From NCBI GenBank assembly GCA_031979385.1, contig DALZEF010000007.1, positions 1 to 64,000 of the forward strand: 64,000 nt of DNA. The letters are read 5' to 3'. The notes under the pieces were generated by a model that was not told the DNA's origin, made no database searches, and saw only the letters and a program-made list of their open reading frames with translations. Position numbers and translations under genes: made by a program. Origin of the DNA: Timonella sp031979385. GTDB lineage: Bacteria; Actinomycetota; Actinomycetes; Actinomycetales; Cellulomonadaceae. Numbering within the stretch: the first letter of the stretch is position 1; each line of letters opens with the position of its first letter. Positions 7,777-15,819 of this stretch are shown here, piece after piece.

Positions 7777-9005
7777 TGTGGTAAGTCCTGTTCTTGAAGG
7801 GAGCATGTCTGCCAGTCGTTGGCGTGTTCTTTCCACCAGGCATGCCATTGAGAGTTGTCCATCTGTGACATGGCGTCACGAACGTGGTGATAATCAGTTG
7901 GAACACCACCCACCGGAACTCCTTGTGATAGCAAACCATACGTAATCAGATCAGAGAGCCCCTCAGTCTCGCCTAAGCAGTCCGTGTACTGGGTGTACAT
8001 GAGGTGCTCCAACGTGTACGAACTGTAGTTGAGCCCATTGACCGTGTAGTTTGTATATCCGTCTTTTTCAGGGCACTCGTTACCTAAGCAGCTTTCTAGA
8101 AAGTGGGTCAACTCCACATCACTACCTTGGGTGATTTCTGCCAAATGCCCGAAACCTGGGGTCAGAGCTGCGGTCACTTTGCGTGACGCTGGGTGGGAGC
8201 ACACAGTTGCAACCCCCTCAGTCACACACTCATACTCGAATGTCACCGGAGTGACCCGTTGATGTCCTGGAAAGAAGGCCTGGACTATAACTGCCAACGG
8301 TATGAGGACAACGACGGCCCCCAATCCTGAAACTTTTCTTGACAACGCGCGCGTTGTGGCAGCCCACAATAGGATCACTGAGAACCCGATCTGCCATCCG
8401 ATTAGCAAGATGAACCCAGAAGAGTTGATTGTGGACCATTGATCGAGCAGGCCGTCAGTTGTTGGCCACAGTGGAGCGTAGACAGATGATGACACTCCCG
8501 CCGCCACCGCAACATAAATTGCGATTGCACTGACGAAGAGAACTATCCTGTTGGTCGTGATCTGGCTTATCACTAGTCCACACACGAGATAGAACAATGC
8601 TGCACTGTACTGTGCAGCGATCAATTCAACAGGAACTGGGCCCCACCCATACTCTGCGATCTCGTAGATCCCAAGCGAAACGACCTGTGATACCGCTACC
8701 CCAAGCCACACCCAGAAGAGTAACGCCACGAAACTAATAAAAGACACGGACACCTGTCGTGCCGCCAAGTGGTGGTTGATATCAGACCACGGTTCACGAT
8801 GTCGAGAGGCAAAGTAGAGCGCACCAATTAAGACGATGGCCATCCCTGAAATGTACGAGCCTGCGTACTGGTAGAAAGCCAAAGTTTGACGCACATACTC
8901 GCCCTGAGGCATAGCAGAAACCGCGAATACTATCTGTGACAGCGCGACAACAGGAGCAACCCACCACGCCCAACAGTTTCTGATCTCAATACGGACACGG
9001 CGCAC
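7773..9005 (-). CDS. Membrane protein with large C-terminal extracytoplasmic domain, ABC-associated
   Basis: A 410-aa protein. The first 245 residues hold about six to eight hydrophobic helices (starting WWVAPVVALSQIVFAV). The last 160 residues are soluble and contain several cysteines (YECVTEGVATVC, SCLGNEC, DCLGE), which suggests a disulfide-bonded domain outside the membrane. It lies directly before the ATPase gene with overlapping stop and start, so it is the likely permease. The GTG start at 9005 has GGAG 5 nt upstream. A hairpin at 9027-9058 separates it from the secreted-protein gene. No known family assigned. Confidence 0.75.
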   Translation of the reverse strand: MRRVRIEIRNCWAWWVAPVVALSQIVFAVSAMPQGEYVRQTLAFYQYAGSYISGMAIVLIGALYFASRHREPWSDINHHLAARQVSVSFISFVALLFWVWLGVAVSQVVSLGIYEIAEYGWGPVPVELIAAQYSAALFYLVCGLVISQITTNRIVLFVSAIAIYVAVAAGVSSSVYAPLWPTTDGLLDQWSTINSSGFILLIGWQIGFSVILLWAATTRALSRKVSGLGAVVVLIPLAVIVQAFFPGHQRVTPVTFEYECVTEGVATVCSHPASRKVTAALTPGFGHLAEITQGSDVELTHFLESCLGNECPEKDGYTNYTVNGLNYSSYTLEHLMYTQYTDCLGETEGLSDLITYGLLSQGVPVGGVPTDYHHVRDAMSQMDNSQWHAWWKEHANDWQTCSLQEQDLPQ

Positions 9006-9026
9006 CGCGTCTCCATTCTCCTAAAA

Positions 9027-9058
9027 GTTGGGGGTAAGAGATACCGCTTACCCCCAAC
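9027..9058 (-). terminator. Intercistronic hairpin, likely partial terminator
   Basis: A perfect 12-bp stem (GTTGGGGGTAAG paired with CTTACCCCCAAC) with an 8-nt loop, followed on the minus strand by TTTT. It lies between the small secreted-protein gene and the ABC genes. This would give more transcript of the first gene than of the transporter, an arrangement common in exported-peptide operons. Confidence 0.75.
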
Positions 9059-9064
9059 GACTTC

Positions 9065-9457
9065 CTAACTGCAGGCCTTTACCTTCTGCACAGGCGTGTC
9101 ATGGTAGTCACTGTCACCCGTGAAGTACCCACGCCCGTAGTAGCCTCGGGTGTTTCCCTTATCGCACGACGACACCGATACGCTGTACTTGGTTGCGGTA
9201 GACAGTTTCGAGTTCTTCGCAGTTAATGGGTCAGGCGCAGCATTCTTATCCCACTTGATCTCGGCAACGATTGTGCGAGTCGCTGACTTCTGGCACGTGG
9301 ACGTCGAAGTCGTCTTCAACACTTTGCTGGTCGTGTGAGTGAACTTCACCTTTGGCCCGTTACAGTCCGATGGTGTCGCTTGTGCAGTGTTGACAACGAC
9401 AAAACTCGCAGCAAATGCAAGCATCGATGCCACGAGCATTGAGAGGATCTTCCTCAT
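9065..9457 (-). CDS. Small secreted protein with four cysteines
   Basis: 130 aa. A classic signal peptide (MRK, hydrophobic LVASMLAFAASFVVV, cleavage after TAQA) leaves about 100 residues that are Lys/Ser/Thr-rich with four cysteines (SDC, STC, SSC and the final ACS), enough for two disulfides. The C-terminal part holds a Gly/Tyr/Asp-rich patch (RGYYGRGYFTGDSDYH). The ATG has a good GAAGGAG site. It is the first gene of a unit with an intercistronic hairpin and an ABC transporter. That context, together with size and cysteines, is bacteriocin-like; it loosely recalls lactococcin-972 loci, but I cannot match the motif. Function unproven. Confidence 0.7.
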   Translation of the reverse strand: MRKILSMLVASMLAFAASFVVVNTAQATPSDCNGPKVKFTHTTSKVLKTTSTSTCQKSATRTIVAEIKWDKNAAPDPLTAKNSKLSTATKYSVSVSSCDKGNTRGYYGRGYFTGDSDYHDTPVQKVKACS

Positions 9458-9731
9458 CGTTTCTCCTTCGTTCGCATATATTGGGAAGCATCCTCAAGAT
9501 AGTTTAAAATCGCCGGGACCTGCAATAACTTCAAGAAATATCAGCCTGGAGTAGCAGTCTGGAATCCAAGAAACAAGAAAACTACACGAACGGTCATACC
9601 TGAGTAGCACCACAAAGTGTACAAAAGTCTATTCAGGTCCTAGCTCTCAACGACTAACCCTTTACCTGATGGGTGTCTGCGTCGTGGCTCTCAGCCCATA
9701 GCAGCGACCACCTCTATGCGTACGCCGCACA

Positions 9732-9737
9732 TAAGAT
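9732..9737 (+). promoter_or_regulatory. -10 box of a probable leaderless promoter
   Basis: TAAGAT lies 6 nt before the GTG of the methyltransferase gene, so the mRNA would begin at or next to the start codon. No ribosome site is present. Confidence 0.5.
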
Positions 9738-9743
9738 AGGCAC

Positions 9744-11024
9744 GTGTCTACTCCCACACCACACGGATTGATCATCCACGGCGACGCAGCCATCAGCATT
9801 GCCGAACATGTCGCCCCAGGCACGGCACAGTTGGCCTACCTGGACCCGCCGTACAACACGGGGCGCACGTTCACCCAATATCAGGATCGAATGCAGGCCG
9901 CCGACTGGACGGGCATGATGCGCGCAGTGCTGACAGCCGTGCACACTGCGCTGGCAGACACTGGCAGTGTTTGGGTGCACCTGGACGACAACGAGCACCA
10001 CACTGCCCGTAGCCTGCTCGAGGAGATCTTCGGGGCTGACCAGTTCGTCGCCAACATCGTGTGGGAACGCAAGAAGAAGCCGTCCTACCTGCACGGGCAT
10101 GTTGCCGCTGTGGTCGATCACATCCTCGTGTACGCCAAGGACCGCAACCAACTACCGAAGTTCACGATGCCCGGTTCAGCGACCGTGTCACGGGTGCCGC
10201 TGGCGCAGGGGAAGAACCCTGTGCGGACGTTGACGTTCCCGGCCGGTTCGGTGCAACTGCCAGGTATCGACCGGACCATTCCTGCCGGCGACCAGTCCAC
10301 ACCATCCGTGCGCATCCACCTGAACGACGACATCACGGTACGCGCAGGCGTCAACGTCACCGAGTTCTCTTTAACCGGTGAACTGCGTTGGACGCAGGAG
10401 ACGCTGAGTAGACATCTAGCTGACGGTGTACAACTGCGCGCACCCAAACTCCCGGTCCGTGTCAACGCGTACATCCCCACCGACGGAAAGGCTTGGTCGA
10501 ACCTGTGGACCAGGGCGACCGGCATGGCCACCAACGAAGACGCCCGCGAACATCAACGTGCTTTGTTTGGTCACGATGGTTTCGACACACCCAAACCTGA
10601 AGAACTACTCGCACGCATCATTGAGACCACCACCACTCCCGGTGACCTAGTCATCGACCCGTTCGGTGGGTCAGGCACCACAGCAGCCGCCGCGCACAAA
10701 CTCAGGCGGAACTGGGTGACGGTTGAGTCCAACGCGGACACGATACGGGACTACATCGTCCCGCGCATGAACCAGGTCGTTGATGGTACCGACCGTGGGG
10801 GTATCTCAACTCATCCGACAGACACCACGACCAAGCTGCCTCCCGCATTCACGCCGCGTGACGCCCGACTCGCCGCCCAATGGGTGCGTGACCTAGCGGG
10901 TTCAGGGGCGTTCGACACGGACGCCAGCAACGTCATCGACGTGCTTGCGCGCGCTGCACGGGCCAGTAAACGTACTGACACGTGGGAGGGCGGAGGGGAT
11001 TTTCAGACTCATACACGCAAATAG
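9744..11024 (+). CDS. DNA methyltransferase, N6-adenine/N4-cytosine type (beta class)
   Basis: Transfers methyl groups from S-adenosylmethionine to an exocyclic amine in DNA. Motif IV DPPYNTG near residue 33 precedes motif I DPFGGSGTT near residue 305, the beta-class order used by type III Mod and many orphan enzymes. The region in between is the probable target-recognition domain. The C-terminal 90 residues (TDRGGIST onward) match no domain I know. 426 aa. The GTG start has no ribosome site but a -10 box 6 nt upstream. No restriction endonuclease lies next to it; the opposite-strand neighbour is a HEPN-motif protein. It may be an orphan epigenetic enzyme or part of an island defence module. 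Confidence 0.9.
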   Translation: MSTPTPHGLIIHGDAAISIAEHVAPGTAQLAYLDPPYNTGRTFTQYQDRMQAADWTGMMRAVLTAVHTALADTGSVWVHLDDNEHHTARSLLEEIFGADQFVANIVWERKKKPSYLHGHVAAVVDHILVYAKDRNQLPKFTMPGSATVSRVPLAQGKNPVRTLTFPAGSVQLPGIDRTIPAGDQSTPSVRIHLNDDITVRAGVNVTEFSLTGELRWTQETLSRHLADGVQLRAPKLPVRVNAYIPTDGKAWSNLWTRATGMATNEDAREHQRALFGHDGFDTPKPEELLARIIETTTTPGDLVIDPFGGSGTTAAAAHKLRRNWVTVESNADTIRDYIVPRMNQVVDGTDRGGISTHPTDTTTKLPPAFTPRDARLAAQWVRDLAGSGAFDTDASNVIDVLARAARASKRTDTWEGGGDFQTHTRK

Positions 11025-11091
11025 TTAGTGCGTGGAGGGCTCCCGCACACGAGACTAGGGACTTACGGACAGAGCCTTCTAGCCGCACACT

Positions 11092-11370
11092 CTATTCACT
11101 ATCCCCCGAAGCAGACTGAACACTCTCATCACCGAGTTTGATCATCGTGTAGGTTCTTGTCTCATTTCCTGTAGCGTGCGCAACCGAAGTGTTCTCCCAC
11201 ATGTGCACGGCAACGGTGGCAAGTGTGAACGGAGTGAGCGCCCGCAATTGCTTTTCATCTGCGCTGTTGAGGAACGGACCGGCGGCCGGGTGGCTAAAAT
11301 CGGACCAGCGGGTGAGCCAGGGAAAGTGAAGATTATGCCGGCTGAAGCAAGTCATGCAGAGAAGGCTCAA
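11092..11370 (-). CDS. Small hypothetical protein downstream of the HEPN gene
   Basis: Up to 92 aa, starting at a TTG (11370) or ATG (11355) inside the end of the HEPN-motif gene. The body (PWLTRWSDFSHPAAGPFL, ALTPFTLATVAVHMWENT) looks like a folded protein, and codon use appears genuine rather than random. No family recognised and no ribosome site seen. It would be a coupled partner of the HEPN protein, or a frameshifted tail of it. Confidence 0.4.
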   Translation of the reverse strand: MSLLCMTCFSRHNLHFPWLTRWSDFSHPAAGPFLNSADEKQLRALTPFTLATVAVHMWENTSVAHATGNETRTYTMIKLGDESVQSASGDSE

Positions 11371-12484
11371 TCAGTTTCGGCACCTTAAGTCGAGGCCTTG
11401 ATCTGGTGAAAGCAAGTTCTCGGCGGCGTACATCGGTCAGCGCGCATTGATCGAAGCCGAACTGTGCTAGGCGAATGACAATGAGCTCACGGATCACGCG
11501 CTCTGCGACTTCCCATAAGATGCCGTTGAACTGTGAGCCCTCTATTTGGATATGCCAGTCATCTGGCCCAAGTGTGTCATGGATGATTTGGTTGCGGGTT
11601 TCAGCGAGGCACCAATACCACTGCGCAAAGTCGGTGATGTCAGTCGTTTTGCCTTTGTACGTTCTTTGGAACTCTTGTTTTGGCGTATATAGGAAATCAC
11701 GTTCTGAAATCGTTCCCACGACTGAACTGTAGATTCGCTCGAGAGCCGACAAAGCGCTCGCTGATGTAGAGGACCCGCCTAGAGCTTCGAGTGCAGTCTT
11801 CTGGAAGACAACGAGGTCTTCTTCTGTTGTCTCAGGGTTGTTGGACCATGCACGCAAGTACCAGTGAATCGCATTCCTCAGTTGCAGTACTTCATCAGGT
11901 GCCCCGTCTTTGCTAGCCGTCATCATGATCGAGAACACTGCTTCGAGCAGCGCCGTATCGAGTGTGATTGCCCTAGATGAGACCAGCCCTTGCGGAGGCG
12001 TGTAATGGTCTACACCAATGTCAACGACTCTGTCGATCCGTACTAGCGGCCGAAAGTCGCTGAGATACCCCTTGCCTTGGTCGATGGTGGTGAGTGGAAA
12101 GATCAGCAGTTGGGTGTTCTCGGCTGTGTAAAGGTCGCTACCTAAAACGCCACGGTTAATCTGAAAACCTGTTTGCGCGTTTGAGGCAACAGACGCAAAC
12201 TGTACGGCTTGGGCAAGTGCACCACGTTCAAGGTCTTGTTCTTCAGCAGTTTCCAGTTCAGGTGATAATCGAGACACGAAGGTTCCTGAGTACAACGAAC
12301 GATGCTCAGAACCTAAACTCAGTTTTCTAACCTGTTCGACTCGTTTCATCTGCACCGCAGTCAACGTGCTGCCTTGGTGTTTTGTGGTAAACAGTTCCCA
12401 AGGCCCAAACCTCACAGGGGTTTCCAAGTTCAGGTAGGGGAAGTAATAGATAGCAGTCGCATTAGTGCCTTGATCCATTGACAT
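11333..12484 (-). CDS. HEPN-motif protein, candidate defence RNase
   Basis: 383 aa. The C-terminal part contains ETRNQIIHDT, an R-x4-H motif with polar residue as found in the catalytic centre of HEPN-family RNases, including Apea-like HEPN proteins. The N-terminus (IYYFPYLNLETPVRFGPWELF) resembles the beta-rich start of such proteins, but I cannot name the domain. Start chosen at the ATG at 12484, which has AAGGAG 3 nt upstream; a longer frame to 12550 has no ribosome site. It lies in the ssrA island next to a DNA methyltransferase, a typical defence context. RNase activity is inferred from the motif only. Confidence 0.6.
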   Translation of the reverse strand: MSMDQGTNATAIYYFPYLNLETPVRFGPWELFTTKHQGSTLTAVQMKRVEQVRKLSLGSEHRSLYSGTFVSRLSPELETAEEQDLERGALAQAVQFASVASNAQTGFQINRGVLGSDLYTAENTQLLIFPLTTIDQGKGYLSDFRPLVRIDRVVDIGVDHYTPPQGLVSSRAITLDTALLEAVFSIMMTASKDGAPDEVLQLRNAIHWYLRAWSNNPETTEEDLVVFQKTALEALGGSSTSASALSALERIYSSVVGTISERDFLYTPKQEFQRTYKGKTTDITDFAQWYWCLAETRNQIIHDTLGPDDWHIQIEGSQFNGILWEVAERVIRELIVIRLAQFGFDQCALTDVRRRELAFTRSRPRLKVPKLIEPSLHDLLQPA

Positions 12485-12836
12485 ATTCTCCTTATACCCT
12501 TGATGGGTTCTATGGAGAAGACTGTATAGGAACTCACCCAAGCAGGGCATATACAGAGCAAGGACTCAACGGCAGCAATGCCCCGCACACACGGCAGGTG
12601 CGAGGTGCCGCTACTCAGACAATGGGTAAAGATTACTTACTAGTTCGCACTATGTCGTTACGCGACATCCGGCACCCGTGCGCACACGATTCACGACGCC
12701 CACGAGATCGTCAGACTGCTTTCCTCGCATAGCAGCGCGATAGGACCTAAGTCCTCATCATGCTCATAGATAATTCCTATAATCGCTTGTCAAGTAGGTA
12801 ATTGTTGAAGTCGCTACTAGGGTAAGAGGATCTGCA
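12485..12836. other. Divergent intergenic region in the island
   Basis: No gene seen between the HEPN gene (leftward) and the secreted-protein gene (rightward). A perfect TATAAT at 12778-12783 is a plausible -10 box for the rightward gene, with transcription starting near 12790. The matching -35 box is weak. Confidence 0.45.
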
Positions 12837-13577
12837 ATGTTCCGAAACCGATTCACACCAACTGCAATGACTATGGTGCTAGCCGCCGCTCTACTAGGCG
12901 GTGGTGGCACGGCACACGCTACACCAGAACTGATTGACGTCACCTCTGAGGAGTCCGTCTGGGTAGAGATCGACAGTGCGACGGCACAGGCATTCGAAGC
13001 AGGCGACTGGGAGGTTATCGACAAGTACTTCGATGCTGTTGCCGGTGTGAACTCCAGCGAGGTGTTGGATGACTTTCCCACGGACTTTAATAAGCAGCAG
13101 TTTGATTCAGAAAGCAATCTGAGTTCTCAAAGTCTCCAGCGCGCCACTGCTGCTGTGGTGAAAGTCGAGAAGAATCCACACGGTTGTAAGTTGCTACCCT
13201 ACGGAACACAAGGTGTTTCTGGAGGGGTCATGGCGATGCACAAACGTACAGGCAGCGGCACCGCCGGAAAGCCATATGGTTCGATCGGGTGGAAACCTGT
13301 TACTCAGTGTTTAACAGCCCCAACAAAAATTGCTAATGCGAACCTCTTCTACAGGACTACCGTTGGTGGCTTGTGGTATCCCGAAGCCGCAGGCAAGACT
13401 GGACAGGCTTTCGGTGTGTCAAAGTACACCCAGACCACTATCGAATGGGTCTGCCAGAACACCAAGCGCGAGGATTGGCGCGGACGCACCATTAGCACCG
13501 TCACTGCTCGCAACGGCAAGGTTTACGTGGCGCAGCAACACACAAACGCCCCGAATTTACCGTGCGGGATTAAATAG
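12837..13577 (+). CDS. Secreted protein of unknown function
   Basis: 246 aa with a clear signal peptide (MFRNRFTPTAM, hydrophobic VLAAALLGGGG, cleavage near AHA). The mature part begins acidic and ends in a Cys-containing region (HGCKLLP, TQCLTAP, EWVCQNT, LPCGIK), so two disulfides are possible. No family recognised. Ribosome site AAGAGG precedes the ATG. Its stop codon shares a base with the GTG of the next gene, so the two form an operon. Confidence 0.7.
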   Translation: MFRNRFTPTAMTMVLAAALLGGGGTAHATPELIDVTSEESVWVEIDSATAQAFEAGDWEVIDKYFDAVAGVNSSEVLDDFPTDFNKQQFDSESNLSSQSLQRATAAVVKVEKNPHGCKLLPYGTQGVSGGVMAMHKRTGSGTAGKPYGSIGWKPVTQCLTAPTKIANANLFYRTTVGGLWYPEAAGKTGQAFGVSKYTQTTIEWVCQNTKREDWRGRTISTVTARNGKVYVAQQHTNAPNLPCGIK

Positions 13578-14527
13578 TGGCCGTTTTCTCACCACACCTC
13601 AAACTGTGGATTGAAGCGTTCCTCTACGCCAGCCGTGGTGTAACACCCATCGTCCCGCGAACAGATACTCGTGTGCTTGAGGACTTAGCACCGGACTACG
13701 ACAGAGTCCAGCAACCAGACTTCACTGCTTATGAAGAGATCAGCGCTTGGTTTCAATCAGCCAGTTGGCAATCTCGGTTCCTGACCCTCGCAGGTGAACA
13801 GTCTCGCATGATCGGTGGTGCCAGTGAGTCTTTCACTGTTCCCGATTCGGCGGCAGACATCTGTAAAAAGTACGTACACCAATTTGCAGAAATCATGCGC
13901 GCTCACCTAGAGCCCGCAGGCTCGTACTACCTCACCGCATGGGGTATGCCTTTAGTAGAGGTACGCGAGCTTCAAACGGGATCACCGCAATCGCTCACCG
14001 TGGCATCAGGTAGCAGTGATGAACAGTGGTGGACCACCCCTCAATACTCGTCGCCTCGGGCTAGTCAGATCACTTATTCGCGCCGATTCTCAGCCGATAC
14101 CGCATGGTTATCCACGCTTACGTGCGCGGAACTATTCGCGGAGGACCGCCCCGAAGAGATTGTCGACGATCTACAGACAGCCGCAGACGCACTCGAGGGA
14201 GACAAAGCCCGGCGCATCCACCACACGTGGAGCAACACCGATGATCTGCCCGTATACCAGATCAGTTCGGGCACTGACTTCGCTGATCTGACCGCCCGGT
14301 TCCCCCTCAAACTCCGCACCGATATTGGCCATATTCTCAGAGACCCGAACACAATCGGCACCCCTATCGACGTGATTCCTGACTGGTCCCGCGTCGCACA
14401 ACACTATTCAGGGGTCTTCCTCGAATCTGAAGCGTTCCTAGCCCACACGTGGGTTCCCCTCCACACCCCATATGGTGTCACTGTGATGACTGGCTGGGCA
14501 CCAGAAACGTTCTACCGACTGCGGTGA
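13577..14527 (+). CDS. Hypothetical protein, coupled to the secreted protein
   Basis: 316 aa, soluble, no signal peptide or membrane helix. It starts at a GTG that overlaps the previous TAG (TAGTG). Rich in Trp, Tyr and Ser, with stretches such as YYLTAWGMPLVEVRELQTG and TWVPLHTPYGVTVMTGWAPETF. No family recognised. Tight coupling suggests it acts with the secreted protein, for example as a cytoplasmic partner or immunity factor; this is inference only. Last gene before the gene-free right end of the island. Confidence 0.65.
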   Translation: MAVFSPHLKLWIEAFLYASRGVTPIVPRTDTRVLEDLAPDYDRVQQPDFTAYEEISAWFQSASWQSRFLTLAGEQSRMIGGASESFTVPDSAADICKKYVHQFAEIMRAHLEPAGSYYLTAWGMPLVEVRELQTGSPQSLTVASGSSDEQWWTTPQYSSPRASQITYSRRFSADTAWLSTLTCAELFAEDRPEEIVDDLQTAADALEGDKARRIHHTWSNTDDLPVYQISSGTDFADLTARFPLKLRTDIGHILRDPNTIGTPIDVIPDWSRVAQHYSGVFLESEAFLAHTWVPLHTPYGVTVMTGWAPETFYRLR

Positions 14528-15011
14528 GGTCGAGGAATGAAAGTCGTCCCCCAAGTAGACGATTCTGACAGTTTCCTTGAATTTCCGGGATCCTCCGACC
14601 CTCAGAAGGCCCGTTTTCACGTCATGGATTGCCTGGTTTGCATACATCAGATCCCGACCCTTGGCAGCCACCGGCAGATTCGGCAGGGGTTTGTGGAAGT
14701 ACCCACGTGGCTTCGTTGCACCAAAGGTAGGGGCCCGCAACACGCCTCCCATGTACTCTCTCACGAACAAGGGTTGTCGCCTCAAGACATGAACTTGTCT
14801 TACTAAGAGGTTCGAAATTTGCCTCTTCCGGACCTAAATATGAACCTCCTCAGATCGTTGGGTGCCGATCCAAACTTTAACAATCTGATCTAAGGCTTCA
14901 AGCAGCGTGGTGGGTACGATTAGCCTTCGCCGCCCGATCTTGAGGCTTGTTAGCGCGATTATCGGACGCGTGGGCCTGGCTTAAAGCTCATGCCCTCATC
15001 CGCTTTTCCTC

Positions 15012-15045
15012 GAAGAGGTCACGAACCAGAAGAGGTCACGAACCA
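15012..15045. repeat. Tandem duplication, two copies of 17 bp
   Basis: GAAGAGGTCACGAACCA occurs twice in perfect tandem. It lies in the gene-free end of the island and could be a recombinase arm site or a chance slippage product. Confidence 0.85.
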
Positions 15046-15243
15046 ATCGGGTCAAATGATCCTGTGCCTGCGGAGTCGCACTCATCCGTTGTCGTGAAGA
15101 AGCGGTGCACCACCGTACCGATGAGCAGGCCACGTTGGAAGTGACACAACGAGGACGCATTCCGTTGAGCGGGTGCCGCTAGCACCGGACGTAAGATCAA
15201 CACTGAACACATTCGCCGAATGAATAGAAGCCAGACATACGAA

Positions 15244-15271
15244 AAGAGGGACCTCACACGAGGTCCCTCTT
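15244..15271 (-). terminator. Hairpin terminator downstream of ssrA
   Basis: Perfect 11-bp stem (AAGAGGGACCT/AGGTCCCTCTT) with a 6-nt loop, followed by TTTTC on the minus strand. It would end ssrA transcription and was presumably brought by the island. The counterpart on the far side of the island is at 6003-6039. Confidence 0.75.
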
Positions 15272-15446
15272 GTCGTTGGAGCAAGTCAATATTCCCTGAC
15301 TTTTTCCTGACCTCACCCTTAGGGATGCAGCCATGAAAACTACGATAGATGCTTCTAGGTGCTAGTGCGATGCTCTCGCTGTGTAACCAGTTGTGTAAGC
15401 GCGCTTTCACGGCATCTCAACATGCTTGTTGACCTGCCATAACACC

Positions 15447-15468
15447 AGTGGAGGCGCGGGGAATCGAA
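15447..15468. repeat. attR: Right attachment-site repeat, within the ssrA 3' end
   Basis: Same 22 bp as 6163-6184. Here it forms the functional T-arm and acceptor end of the intact tmRNA gene, so integration rebuilt the gene. Confidence 0.8.
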
Positions 15469-15819
15469 CCCCGGTCCGATGACGCAAATCCAGGACTTCT
15501 CCGGGCGCAGTCTGCTATGGATTTTCTCGGCCCCAGCACTCGCACAGACACGTTTGCTGACAGGCCCAGTCGCCTAAAAGTCCCCTTAACCCCAGCGACA
15601 AAGGTCAAGAGCGGAGCTATCTAGATGACGCCAGGAACCGGGGCGATAGCAACCCCGGGCTGACGGACTTCATGTGGCTCTGCGCAATCAGGCAGCAAGA
15701 GCGAAGTCGGTGCGCTTAGTATCTGCACCTATTGTTTGTGGACGTCGTTAACGAGATAAGCCCACATCCTCGGCCCGCTTCCCCTCGAAACACGATCACC
15801 GTCGAAACCGATCGCCCCC
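15449..15819 (-). ncRNA. ssrA: Transfer-messenger RNA (tmRNA)
   Basis: Rescues stalled ribosomes with SmpB. The 5' end GGGGGCGATCGGTTTCGACG and the 3' end with GGTTCGATTCCCCGCGCCTCC are the conserved tRNA-like parts; the terminal 7 nt pair completely (GGGGGCG with CGCCTCC). The tag frame starts GCA GAT ACT AAG and encodes ADTKRTDFALAA followed by TGA, a typical actinobacterial degradation tag. About 371 nt. The CCA end is not encoded (CTG follows the discriminator A), so it must be added. The 3' end is the integration site of the adjacent island. smpB lies about 240 nt upstream on the same strand. Confidence 0.97.

Larger units (their letters stand above)
14528..15446. other. Gene-free right end of the island
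   Basis: About 920 bp without a convincing gene. Short overlapping frames on both strands lack ribosome sites and familiar motifs. It holds two adjacent small inverted repeats (AAGACA/TGTCTT at 14784-14801 and AAGAGG/CCTCTT at 14805-14827), a 17-bp tandem duplication at 15012-15045 and a terminator at 15244-15271. This is where an integrase gene would be expected next to attR, so it may be decayed integrase or recombination-site DNA. Confidence 0.5.
6163..15468. mobile_element. Integrative island in the ssrA 3' end, no integrase seen
   Basis: The interval is bounded by two 22-bp direct copies of the tmRNA 3' end, the classic attL/attR arrangement of elements that integrate in ssrA. Inside are an ABC transporter and small secreted protein, an orphan-looking DNA methyltransferase, a HEPN-motif protein, a second secreted protein and unknown proteins; all are accessory-type genes. 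I see no tyrosine or serine recombinase, relaxase, replication or phage structural gene. It is therefore a remnant, a cargo island moved in trans, or an element whose integrase was lost, perhaps in the gene-free stretch 14528-15446. The boundaries are seen in the sequence; mobility is inferred. Confidence 0.75.

Noticed and set aside
9065..9457. Firm call of a lactococcin-972 family bacteriocin
   Set aside because: The layout fits, but the Trp/Tyr/His pattern of that family is not present, so only a bacteriocin-like suggestion is kept.
14438..14806. Overlapping frames on both strands, possible transposase remnant
   Set aside because: No ribosome site, no family motif, and both strands are equally open; treated as non-coding.
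15036..15410. 124-aa minus-strand frame next to ssrA as an integrase remnant
   Set aside because: No tyrosine recombinase R-H-R-Y residues can be found, and the frame runs through the terminator hairpin.
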